A stretch of 64,000 nt of DNA from Erysipelotrichia bacterium. Lineage in GTDB: Bacteria; Bacillota_I; Bacilli_A; Erysipelotrichales; Erysipelotrichaceae. Shown here one piece after another: positions 25,934 through 33,908 of this stretch. The notes under the pieces are model-generated. The model searched no databases, was not told the DNA's origin, and saw only the letters and a list, made by a program, of their open reading frames with translations. Location: the NCBI GenBank assembly GCA_012520255.1, contig JAAYOQ010000015.1, forward strand, positions 32,926-96,925, written 5' to 3'. Positions within the stretch are counted from its first letter, which is position 1. The number at the start of each line of letters is the position of its first letter. The position numbers were made by a program, and so were the translations under genes.

Positions 25934-26592
25934 AATTAATAATTGATACAGCTAATGTAAAAGAAATTAAAAGATTATGTGAAATTCTAAATGTTTGGGG
26001 GGTAACAACAAATCCCACAATTATCAGCAAAGAAAATAAACCGTTTGAGGAGGTTATTTCCGATATTGATAAGGTGTTAGAAAAAGATCAAGTACTGTTT
26101 GTTCAAGTTGTTTCAACTGACTATGAATCGATAGTCAAAGAGGGAAGATATATTGCTACTTTAAGAAAAAATATTGTTGCAAAAATTCCAGTTACTGCTG
26201 ATGGTTTAAAGGCAATCAAGACCTTGCATAAAGAAGGCATTAAGATTTTAGCTACTGCAATAAATAATGCTACTCAGGGTTTTGTAGCAGCTTTAAATGG
26301 AGCAGAATATCTGGCACCATATGTTAACAGAATGACTAATTATACTGATGGTGTTGAAGAAACAATTATTCTCCAGCAGATGCTTGATGCCCATGATTTA
26401 GATACTGAAATTATTGCTGCTTCACTAAAGAATACCGGTCAGGTAAAAGAGTTGATAAGAAATGGTATTGAATCAGTGACACTTCCAGTTGATATTGCTG
26501 ATCTGATGTATTTAAATCCAGCAACTGATACTGCGGTAGAAGCTTTTACTAACAGTTGGTATAAGGCTTATAACAAAAAGACTTTAATATAG
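25930..26592 (+). CDS. Transaldolase-like fructose-6-phosphate aldolase family protein
   Basis: 220 residues, the length of the small FSA/TalC family. The Schiff-base lysine is K85 in NIVAKIPVTADG, the same position as in the Escherichia coli aldolase. GVTTNPTIIS near 24 and ATAINNATQGFVAAL near 105 are further family motifs. It may be a fructose-6-phosphate or related ketose-phosphate aldolase, or a small transaldolase. It is last in the operon, before a strong terminator. Confidence 0.87.
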   Translation: MKLIIDTANVKEIKRLCEILNVWGVTTNPTIISKENKPFEEVISDIDKVLEKDQVLFVQVVSTDYESIVKEGRYIATLRKNIVAKIPVTADGLKAIKTLHKEGIKILATAINNATQGFVAALNGAEYLAPYVNRMTNYTDGVEETIILQQMLDAHDLDTEIIAASLKNTGQVKELIRNGIESVTLPVDIADLMYLNPATDTAVEAFTNSWYKAYNKKTLI

Positions 26593-26627
26593 TAATCTAA
26601 AGTCTTAGCTAAATTTAAATAAAAACC

Positions 26628-26666
26628 AGGACATTAGTTTGAAAAAGAGCTATTGTCCTTTTTTTT
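26628..26666 (+). terminator. Terminator of the glycohydrolase-kinase-aldolase operon
   Basis: AGGACATTAG pairs with CTATTGTCCT with one mismatch, then eight T. It overlaps the end of the converging lipoprotein gene. Confidence 0.8.
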
Positions 26667-27162
26667 GGCGAGTTGTTTCTTTACTTTTATAATTTATACC
26701 ATATGGTTCGGTGTCATTTGATCTGTTTAAAGTAAGTTCAAAGTCATGAATTTCATATTCACTATAGTAAACTTCATAATCAACTGAAAATAAGACGACA
26801 TTTTTTTCAAGGCGTAAACCATCCTCTGGACGATAGTAAACATGTTTGCCTCTATCAAAAGAAATAATTCCCCAGTCATCGTTGTCAAAAAGAAAAAACA
26901 GTGTAGCAGAAGAATTTTTCTCTTTATCAAAAGCGATTATCACTGCCTTAACAGGTGAATTTTCTTCTGTTGCGATAACAAAATCTAACAACTCATAATC
27001 AGGATTATTGTTATTAAAATTATTAACAAAATCATATACATCTGTTTGTGATGATTTGTCATAATAAATTAGCACATCTTGTTTTTGGTTATCTTTAGAG
27101 CAACCACCTAGCAAAACAATTAAAATTATTGTAATTAACAGGATATGTTTTTTAAACGTCAT
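26650..27162 (-). CDS. Predicted lipoprotein of unknown function
   Basis: 170 residues from ATG at 27162, nine bases after GGAGA. A lipoprotein signal peptide is clear: MTFKKHILLITIILIVLLGGC, cleavage before C21. The mature part is about 150 residues rich in Asp, Asn and Tyr with alternating beta strands, and no catalytic motif I know. It would be attached to the outer face of the membrane. Divergent from the TetR/ABC exporter operon, so a link to envelope stress or export is possible but unproven. Confidence 0.7.
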   Translation of the reverse strand: MTFKKHILLITIILIVLLGGCSKDNQKQDVLIYYDKSSQTDVYDFVNNFNNNNPDYELLDFVIATEENSPVKAVIIAFDKEKNSSATLFFLFDNDDWGIISFDRGKHVYYRPEDGLRLEKNVVLFSVDYEVYYSEYEIHDFELTLNRSNDTEPYGINYKSKETTRQKKGQ

Positions 27163-27256
27163 GATTAGAAGTCTCCATTTCATTAATATAAATAAAAAAT
27201 ATAATAAAAAACAATTTTTGTAAATGTCAGTTCATTAAATTAGTGCAAATTAATAA

Positions 27257-27313
27257 TGAACAGGTGTTTACTCGAATAAAAAAAGGTGTATAATAATAAC
27301 GAACAGGAGTTTA
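27257..27313 (+). promoter_or_regulatory. Promoter and repeated operator of the TetR-ABC operon
   Basis: TTTACT (27267-27272), 16 bases, TATAAT (27289-27294). GAACAGGTGTTTA at 27258-27270 overlaps the -35, and GAACAGGAGTTTA at 27301-27313 overlaps the ribosome site: 12 of 13 bases identical. The first copy extends to the near-palindrome TGAACA-GG-TGTTTA. Likely autoregulatory TetR sites. Confidence 0.5.
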
Positions 27314-27318
27314 TTATT

Positions 27319-27951
27319 ATGGCACAAGTATTAAAGGAAGCGGTTAAAGATAAAATAATAGCAGCTGCCAAAGAGGAGTTTTTAAAAAAAGGATATAAAG
27401 AAGCCAGTATGAGAGCGATTGCTAGAAAAAGCAAAATGACAGTTGGCAATTTATATCGTTATTTTTCCAGTAAAGAAGAAATGATAATTCATATTGTTTC
27501 TCCTCCAATGCTATTGCTGGATAAGCTTTTAAAAAAAATAACTGGTAATAAACTCACTTTTTATTCTGAATATATTGATTTAAGTGGTGAGAATTTATCA
27601 GATTTAAAGGAGAAAATTAATATTTTTGTTGAAGGAATGGTAGAAATCTATCAGCAACATAAAGTTGAATTTAATGTTTTGCTGATGCATTCAGAATTAA
27701 ATGACGAAATAACTAAGTGGTGTGCCAAGCTGATAAAACATCTTTTGACCAGCAGAAACAATATTAAAGAATATGAAGAAGAAGCGCTGATGCTTTCTCA
27801 AAGTTATGCGGTGGGGCTATTTAGTGGATTGAAAGAAATATTTGCTATCAGTGAATTGAATACAGAAAGATTAATAAATGTTACAAAGCTGTATTTGGAA
27901 AGTTGCCTGTCGATGTTTCAGTTTGATTTTAAAAAGAGTTTAGGTGAATAA
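27319..27951 (+). CDS. TetR/AcrR family transcriptional regulator
   Basis: 210 residues from ATG at 27319, preceded by AGGAG. The helix-turn-helix is at about 10-55: AAAKEEFLKKGYKEASMRAI, then KSKMTVGNLYRYFSSKEEM. The C-terminal ligand domain is not conserved in a way that reveals an inducer. It heads an operon with an ABC ATPase and a large FtsX-type permease, so it probably represses their expression and responds to a compound they export or to membrane stress. Confidence 0.9.
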   Translation: MAQVLKEAVKDKIIAAAKEEFLKKGYKEASMRAIARKSKMTVGNLYRYFSSKEEMIIHIVSPPMLLLDKLLKKITGNKLTFYSEYIDLSGENLSDLKEKINIFVEGMVEIYQQHKVEFNVLLMHSELNDEITKWCAKLIKHLLTSRNNIKEYEEEALMLSQSYAVGLFSGLKEIFAISELNTERLINVTKLYLESCLSMFQFDFKKSLGE

Positions 27952-27952
27952 A

Positions 27953-28654
27953 ATGAGTTTTATTGAGTTTAATAATGTTTCAAAAATATACAAAATGGGT
28001 GAAGTTGAGATAAAGGCTTTAGATGATATCTCTTTTGAAATTGAAAAAGGAGAATTTGTCTGTGTTTTAGGTGCTTCAGGAGCAGGAAAAACAACAATTC
28101 TAAATATATTAGGAGGTATGGATAGCGCCAGTAGTGGAGAAATTATTGTTGACGGGAAAGATATTTCTAATGCGAATGAAAAACAGTTAACTGAATATCG
28201 TCGCTATGATATTGGTTTTGTCTTTCAATTTTACAATCTGGTTCAGAATTTAACAGCATTCGAAAATGTTGAATTGGCAACTCAAATTGCTGAAGATCCG
28301 ATGAGTTCAAAAGAGGTTTTAAAAATAGTAGGATTACAGGACAGAATGAATAATTTTCCTTCACAACTGTCAGGTGGGGAACAACAACGTGTTGCAATTG
28401 CCAGGGCAGTGGCTAAAAATCCTAAACTTTTACTATGTGATGAGCCAACAGGCGCTTTAGATTATGTCACAGGGAAACAGGTTTTAAAAGTCTTGCAGGA
28501 TATGTGTCATAAACATGGTGTGACAGTAGTTATGATTACTCATAATGCTGCTTTGGCCGATATGGCAGATAAGGTTATTAGAGTAAAAAGCGGTAAAATT
28601 AGAAATATAAAAATAAATGAAAGTCCAAAGAATGTAGAGGATATTGAATACTAA
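27953..28654 (+). CDS. ABC transporter ATP-binding protein (MacB/LolD type)
   Basis: 233 residues from ATG at 27953, one base after the TetR stop. Walker [10 protein letters not shown] near 42, Q-loop FVFQFYNL, signature [14 protein letters not shown] near 140, Walker [13 protein letters not shown]. The sequence belongs to the MacB/LolD/FtsE class that energises FtsX-fold permeases. The stop overlaps the permease start (TAATG), so the two are co-translated. Confidence 0.92.
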   Translation: MSFIEFNNVSKIYKMGEVEIKALDDISFEIEKGEFVCVLGASGAGKTTILNILGGMDSASSGEIIVDGKDISNANEKQLTEYRRYDIGFVFQFYNLVQNLTAFENVELATQIAEDPMSSKEVLKIVGLQDRMNNFPSQLSGGEQQRVAIARAVAKNPKLLLCDEPTGALDYVTGKQVLKVLQDMCHKHGVTVVMITHNAALADMADKVIRVKSGKIRNIKINESPKNVEDIEY

Positions 28655-31600
28655 TGTTTAGAAAAGATACATTTAGATTAATAAAGCGCAGTTTAAATCG
28701 ATTTTTGTCCCTGGTTAGTATTGTTGCTATCGGTACAGGCTTCATGATGGGTTTAAATTCTGCTCCAACACTGATGAGAAATAGTGTCGATAAATATAAT
28801 TTTGATTCCAATCTTCATGATATTCAATTGTTTTCTTCATATGGTTTTTGTGATGAAGACATCGAAGTTATTAAAGAGATTGATTTCATCGATGGTGTGT
28901 TCGCTTCAAAAATGCAGGATGTTTTTATTGATGTTGAAGATATTGGACAAAGAGTAATCAGATTAAGAGAATTGGAAAGCGATGTTAATAAAATTGAACT
29001 GGTAGAAGGTCGCTTGCCAATGAAGGCTGATGAAGCTGTATATATTGTTGGAGAATTTGAAGTTTTTGATATTGGTGATAAAATAACAATCTATTTGGAC
29101 GATTCAGATGTTTCTAAATTAATTAAGAATACGGAATTTACAATAGTGGGCAAGGTTAAAAGCAGTGAATATATGTCGCTATTTCTATCGACATCGATGT
29201 TAAAGAATTTGGATTTAGATAACATCTTCTATATTTTAAACAGTAATTTTATTAGCGAATACTATACGACAGTTTATCTATCGGTTGAAAATGCTGAAGA
29301 ATATCATACAACCACAGATGAGTACTTTGATTACATAAACAAGAAGGTTGAAGAATTAGAGGTTGATACAATTGAACAACAGGACTTTTTAAAGGAAAGG
29401 CTTTTAATAGAGATTGAAAAAGAGCTTATTGAAGGAGAAGAATTATTCCAGCAAAGAAAAGCTGAAGGAGAAAAAGAACTTGAAAAGGCTAAATTAGAAC
29501 TGGAACAAGCTAATCTGATGTTGATTGTTGCTCAAATGGAAATAGACAATAATCTTTTGACATTAAAAACTTCGGAAAAGAAACTATTAGATAATGAAAA
29601 GCTTGTTGACAGCAATTTAAAACAGATTAATGATGCAATAAAAGAGATAGAAACAACCCAGAATAAAAGTATCGATGAAGTATACAGCCAGATGACGACT
29701 TTGTATCAGACATATAAAGCTTTAAAAAGAATCGAGACAGTTGAGAATCAGACTGGGGAAAATATATATGGACAACTGATCGAACAAAACAATAACTTAA
29801 GGTTGATAATTAATGAAAACACTGCTTTAAAGCAAGAATATCAAGCACAATTGACTGTTGTGAATGATAAACTGGCTATTGAAACAAATCCAGAGGAGAT
29901 AGTTAATTTAAACAATCAGAAAAGAAATTTACAGGCTAGAATTGAGACCTGTGATATCACAATACAAACATGTCAAGAAATATTAGATATCAATGAAACA
30001 ATCATAGATAACATGGAAGATAATCCTGAAGGAAATACAAGTCCAACTCAATTAGCGATGGATGAAATTGATAAAATAGCAGGAGGTTCAATTGAAACTA
30101 CCTATATTCAGCTGACTCAGCTTGTTGAAGGTAAAAAGGATTTAGAAGCAGCAAAGGCAGAAATAGAAGAAGGTAAAAAACAAATTGCTGAAGGGAAAAA
30201 GCAGCTTGATGCTGCTCAAAAAGAGTTAGATGTCAATAAAAAAGAATATTTAGACGGTTTACAACAGTACCGCGAAGGTCTGATAAAATTCAATGCCGAA
30301 ATCGAAAAAGCAGAAAATGATTTAAAGTTAGCCAGACAACAGCTGAAAGAACTGCCTAATGCCGGTTGGATGATTTTAAATAGAGATTACCACTATACAA
30401 GTATAATGTTTAAAAACACTGTGTCACAAATGCAGTCGATAGGCAGCATATTGCCGTTACTGTTTTATCTGGTAGCAGCGCTGGTATGTATGACTACGAT
30501 GAAGCGTTTGATTGATGAACAAAGAGGGCAAATAGGAATTTTTAGAGCTTTAGGTTTCAGTAAAGGGCAGATAATTGAAAAATATGTAGTTTATGCTTTT
30601 TTCGCAACTTTTATTGGTTCTATTATTGGTATATCAGCAGGTCAACCGGTTTTTACATTAGTTATCTATGATACTTGGCGCCTGATGTATGATTTTCCTG
30701 AATTTCTAATTTCGTATCCAATTGAAAATATGTTAATCTGTTTTGTCAGTTTTAGTGGATTGATGATGACAGTTGCAGGAATTGTGGCCCAAAACAGTTT
30801 AAAAGAAGTGCCAGCGCAATTAATGAGACCAAAAGCACCTAAAAAAGCTAAACAAGTTTTATTGGAAAAAGTTAAATTTATTTGGAAAAGATTATCTTTC
30901 ACCAGCAAAATCACTGTAAGAAACATATTTAGATATAAAACAAGGTTTTTTATGACAGTAATTGGCATTGCAGGTTGTACCGGTTTGTTGTTGTTGGGAT
31001 TTGGTATTAAGGATTCTATCAGTGATATAGTAAATATTCAATATAAAGAGTATTGGACTTACAATACAATTGTTAATTTGGAAAACGATCACAACATTGA
31101 AGAAATAATCACAGCTTTAGAAAATGATTTAGAAAATGATTTTATTGTTCCAATAATGACATATAATGGCAAAATATATAATTCACGTAATGATGCCACA
31201 ATCATTGTTGAGGTTTTAAATGCCAGAGACAGTGGTAATATTTTTAGTTTGTATGATGCAAAAACATCAGAGAAATTAAGATTAAAGAATAAGGGAGTCA
31301 TTATTTCTGAAAAATTTGCGAAAACCAATGGTTTAAAAACTGGAGATTATATCATATTGGAATCAATTAATGGAATAAAGGCAGAAGTGCAAATCACTGA
31401 TATCTGTAAAATGCATTTCCAGCATTATCTTTATATTTCGGATAATCTTTATCAACAATTGTTTGAGGAAACAATTCACTACAATAAAATTGCGATTACT
31501 AACTCTAAAGGTCATAAAAAAGTTCAGTTGAGTTTAGAAGGTATAAAAAACGTTGCTTCGGTAACGGATTTTACAACTTTTGTAGATCAGTTTAATGCAA

Positions 31601-32013
31601 CTATTGAAGCTTTAGATATAATTATCGGAGTAGTCATAATTGCTTCCGGTGCTTTAGCTTTTGTGGTTCTGATAAACTTAACACAGGTGAACATATCCGA
31701 AAGAACCAGAGAGATAGCGACCTTAAAAGTAATTGGTTTAAGAGATTATGAAATTTACAGCTACATATTTAAGGAAATCTTGCTGTTGTCAGCTATTGGA
31801 GGTTTATGTGGGTTGCCGTTAGGAAAGGTTTTGTTAAAAATGGTAATGTCAATAATTGAAATAGATATGATTATGTTTCCAACTCAAATAAAACCGCTAA
31901 GTTATGCAATCGCTTATGGAATCACTTTCATCTTTACTTTCATCGTTTTGCTATTTACTAGAAAGCCATTAAGAAAAATAAAGATGGTCGAGTCTTTAAA
32001 GTCAATCGAATAA
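28654..32013 (+). CDS. Large FtsX-type ABC permease with long extracellular coiled coil
   Basis: 1119 residues. A first membrane helix (FLSLVSIVAIGTGFMMGL, near 18-36) is followed by an extracellular MacB-like domain. Then comes about 330 residues of Glu/Lys/Gln-rich heptad repeat (about 230-565, for example KAEGEKELEKAKLELEQAN), a three-helix FtsX core (about 585-745), a second extracellular domain and a second FtsX core to the end. Such mechanotransmission exporters move lipids, peptides or lipoproteins. The coiled coil may reach across the peptidoglycan. Substrate unknown; a TetR regulator heads the operon. Confidence 0.87.
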   Translation: MFRKDTFRLIKRSLNRFLSLVSIVAIGTGFMMGLNSAPTLMRNSVDKYNFDSNLHDIQLFSSYGFCDEDIEVIKEIDFIDGVFASKMQDVFIDVEDIGQRVIRLRELESDVNKIELVEGRLPMKADEAVYIVGEFEVFDIGDKITIYLDDSDVSKLIKNTEFTIVGKVKSSEYMSLFLSTSMLKNLDLDNIFYILNSNFISEYYTTVYLSVENAEEYHTTTDEYFDYINKKVEELEVDTIEQQDFLKERLLIEIEKELIEGEELFQQRKAEGEKELEKAKLELEQANLMLIVAQMEIDNNLLTLKTSEKKLLDNEKLVDSNLKQINDAIKEIETTQNKSIDEVYSQMTTLYQTYKALKRIETVENQTGENIYGQLIEQNNNLRLIINENTALKQEYQAQLTVVNDKLAIETNPEEIVNLNNQKRNLQARIETCDITIQTCQEILDINETIIDNMEDNPEGNTSPTQLAMDEIDKIAGGSIETTYIQLTQLVEGKKDLEAAKAEIEEGKKQIAEGKKQLDAAQKELDVNKKEYLDGLQQYREGLIKFNAEIEKAENDLKLARQQLKELPNAGWMILNRDYHYTSIMFKNTVSQMQSIGSILPLLFYLVAALVCMTTMKRLIDEQRGQIGIFRALGFSKGQIIEKYVVYAFFATFIGSIIGISAGQPVFTLVIYDTWRLMYDFPEFLISYPIENMLICFVSFSGLMMTVAGIVAQNSLKEVPAQLMRPKAPKKAKQVLLEKVKFIWKRLSFTSKITVRNIFRYKTRFFMTVIGIAGCTGLLLLGFGIKDSISDIVNIQYKEYWTYNTIVNLENDHNIEEIITALENDLENDFIVPIMTYNGKIYNSRNDATIIVEVLNARDSGNIFSLYDAKTSEKLRLKNKGVIISEKFAKTNGLKTGDYIILESINGIKAEVQITDICKMHFQHYLYISDNLYQQLFEETIHYNKIAITNSKGHKKVQLSLEGIKNVASVTDFTTFVDQFNATIEALDIIIGVVIIASGALAFVVLINLTQVNISERTREIATLKVIGLRDYEIYSYIFKEILLLSAIGGLCGLPLGKVLLKMVMSIIEIDMIMFPTQIKPLSYAIAYGITFIFTFIVLLFTRKPLRKIKMVESLKSIE

Positions 32014-32082
32014 AAAAGGTATAGAAAAAAAGCCTATAATTTTTATCAAAAATGTAGTACAATTCATAATGGAGGGTTGTTT

Positions 32083-33897
32083 ATGGATTTAAATAAGCTT
32101 AGAAGTTTCTATGATGGATATGGTATGCAAAGCTATGAAATCTTTGGTGCTCATTTACATGAAAATGGAACAATCTTTAGATTATATGCTCCTAATGCCA
32201 AGAGTGTAAGAATAGCTGGCGATTTCAACAATTGGAATCAAAATGAAACATTCCTATTTAAATCAGACTTGGGATTTTGGGAAATATTTCTTGAAAACGT
32301 CGGCGAGTTTGCCAGATATAAATATGTTATTGAAGATCAAAAAGGCAATCTGGTCGAAAAAGCTGATCCTTACGGTTTTTATAATGAATTAAGACCAGGG
32401 GTATGCAGTAAAGTAGTTTCTTTAGAATATCCTTGGCAGGATCAAAAATGGATGGCTAATAGAGATAAGTGTTTTGATAAACCGATGAATATATACGAGG
32501 TTCATCTTGGTGGATTTAAACTGAATTCTGAAGGCAAGTGGCTTACTTATTATGAGATGATTGATGTAATAATTCCTTATGTGTTGGAAATGGGATACAC
32601 TCATATTGAATTATTACCACTTAATGAGCATTCTTTAGATGCATCATGGGGTTATCAGCAATATGGTTATCACGCAATTACTTCAAGATATGGTTCTCCA
32701 TATCAACTAATGATGTTTATTGATGCCTGCCATCAGGCAAATATTGGAGTTATTATGGATGTAGTGCTGGTGCATTTCTTAAAGGATACTTTTGGATTGG
32801 CAAGATTTGATGGCACACCTCTATATGAGTCAAGCGATAGTAAATATAATGAAAGTCAATGGGGTACTTATTACTTTGATTTTTCTAAAAACATAGTTAA
32901 AAGTTTCTTATTAAGCAGTGTTTGCTTATGGTTGGATAAATATCATATTGATGGAGTCAGAGTTGATGCTGTCAGTAATCTTATTTATTATCATGGCAAT
33001 AAACATCTGGGAGAAAATAAGGAAGCTATCAGTTTTATCAAGCGTTTTAACTATCACATTCACGAAAATTATCCAAGCGTAATTACGATAGCTGAAGATA
33101 GCAGCGATTATCCAAAAGTCACTGGCGACGAAGTTGAAGGGCTGGGCTTTGACTACAAATGGGATTTAGGTTGGATGAATGATACTTTGAAATATTATGA
33201 AATGGATCCGGAATATCGTAAATATCACCATAATTTAATTAATTTCTCAATGGCATATTTTTACTCTGAAAAATTTATTTGTCCGTTTTCCCATGATGAA
33301 GTTGTGCACTCTAAAAAGACAATAGTAGATAAGATGTGGGGGAGCTATGAGGATAAATTCAAACAGTGTAGAAATCTGATGGTTTATATGTACACCCATC
33401 CAGGTAAAAAATTGAACTTTATGGGTAATGAAATAGCATCTTTTAGAGAGTTTGATGAAAACAAAGAACTGGACTGGTTTATTTTGAAATATCCAATTCA
33501 TGATAGTTTTAAAAGATTGTGTCGTGATTTAAATATGATTTATAAATCGAATCCTGCTTTTTATAAATATGACTATGAACACAAAGGATTTAAATGGATA
33601 GATGCTGATAATAATGAACAAAGAATTTATAGTTATGTAAGGTTTGATGATGAAAAATGCTATGTGGTAGTATTAAACATGGCTCCTGTTTCTTATGAAA
33701 ACTTTGAAATAGGAGTGCCTACATATGGCTGGTTTACTGAAATTATGAATTCAGAAAAAGACATTTATGGTGGCTGTAATATGTGTAATTTTAAGAAAAT
33801 TCAGGCCAGAAAAGGAAATATACATAACATGAAATATAAACTGAACATTCGAGTAGCGCCTTATGCGGCGATTATATTTGAAGCAGAATTACGTTAA
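32083..33897 (+). CDS. glgB: 1,4-alpha-glucan branching enzyme
   Basis: 604 residues from ATG at 32083 with a GGAGGG site. GlgB cuts alpha-1,4 glucan and makes alpha-1,6 branches. An N-terminal carbohydrate-binding domain (IFRLYAPNAKSVRIAGDFNN) precedes the GH13 barrel. The four GH13 regions read DVVLVH, GVRVDAVSN (nucleophile Asp), IAEDSS (acid Glu) and FSHDEVVHSK. The protein is short, as in GH13_9 forms lacking the extra N1 domain. First gene of the glycogen locus. Confidence 0.94.
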   Translation: MDLNKLRSFYDGYGMQSYEIFGAHLHENGTIFRLYAPNAKSVRIAGDFNNWNQNETFLFKSDLGFWEIFLENVGEFARYKYVIEDQKGNLVEKADPYGFYNELRPGVCSKVVSLEYPWQDQKWMANRDKCFDKPMNIYEVHLGGFKLNSEGKWLTYYEMIDVIIPYVLEMGYTHIELLPLNEHSLDASWGYQQYGYHAITSRYGSPYQLMMFIDACHQANIGVIMDVVLVHFLKDTFGLARFDGTPLYESSDSKYNESQWGTYYFDFSKNIVKSFLLSSVCLWLDKYHIDGVRVDAVSNLIYYHGNKHLGENKEAISFIKRFNYHIHENYPSVITIAEDSSDYPKVTGDEVEGLGFDYKWDLGWMNDTLKYYEMDPEYRKYHHNLINFSMAYFYSEKFICPFSHDEVVHSKKTIVDKMWGSYEDKFKQCRNLMVYMYTHPGKKLNFMGNEIASFREFDENKELDWFILKYPIHDSFKRLCRDLNMIYKSNPAFYKYDYEHKGFKWIDADNNEQRIYSYVRFDDEKCYVVVLNMAPVSYENFEIGVPTYGWFTEIMNSEKDIYGGCNMCNFKKIQARKGNIHNMKYKLNIRVAPYAAIIFEAELR

Positions 33898-33908
33898 TGG
33901 AGGGAATT

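Noticed and set aside
32014..32060. Terminator after the large permease gene
   Set aside because: Only a five-base stem (TATAG/CTATA) precedes a short T-rich stretch; too weak to call.
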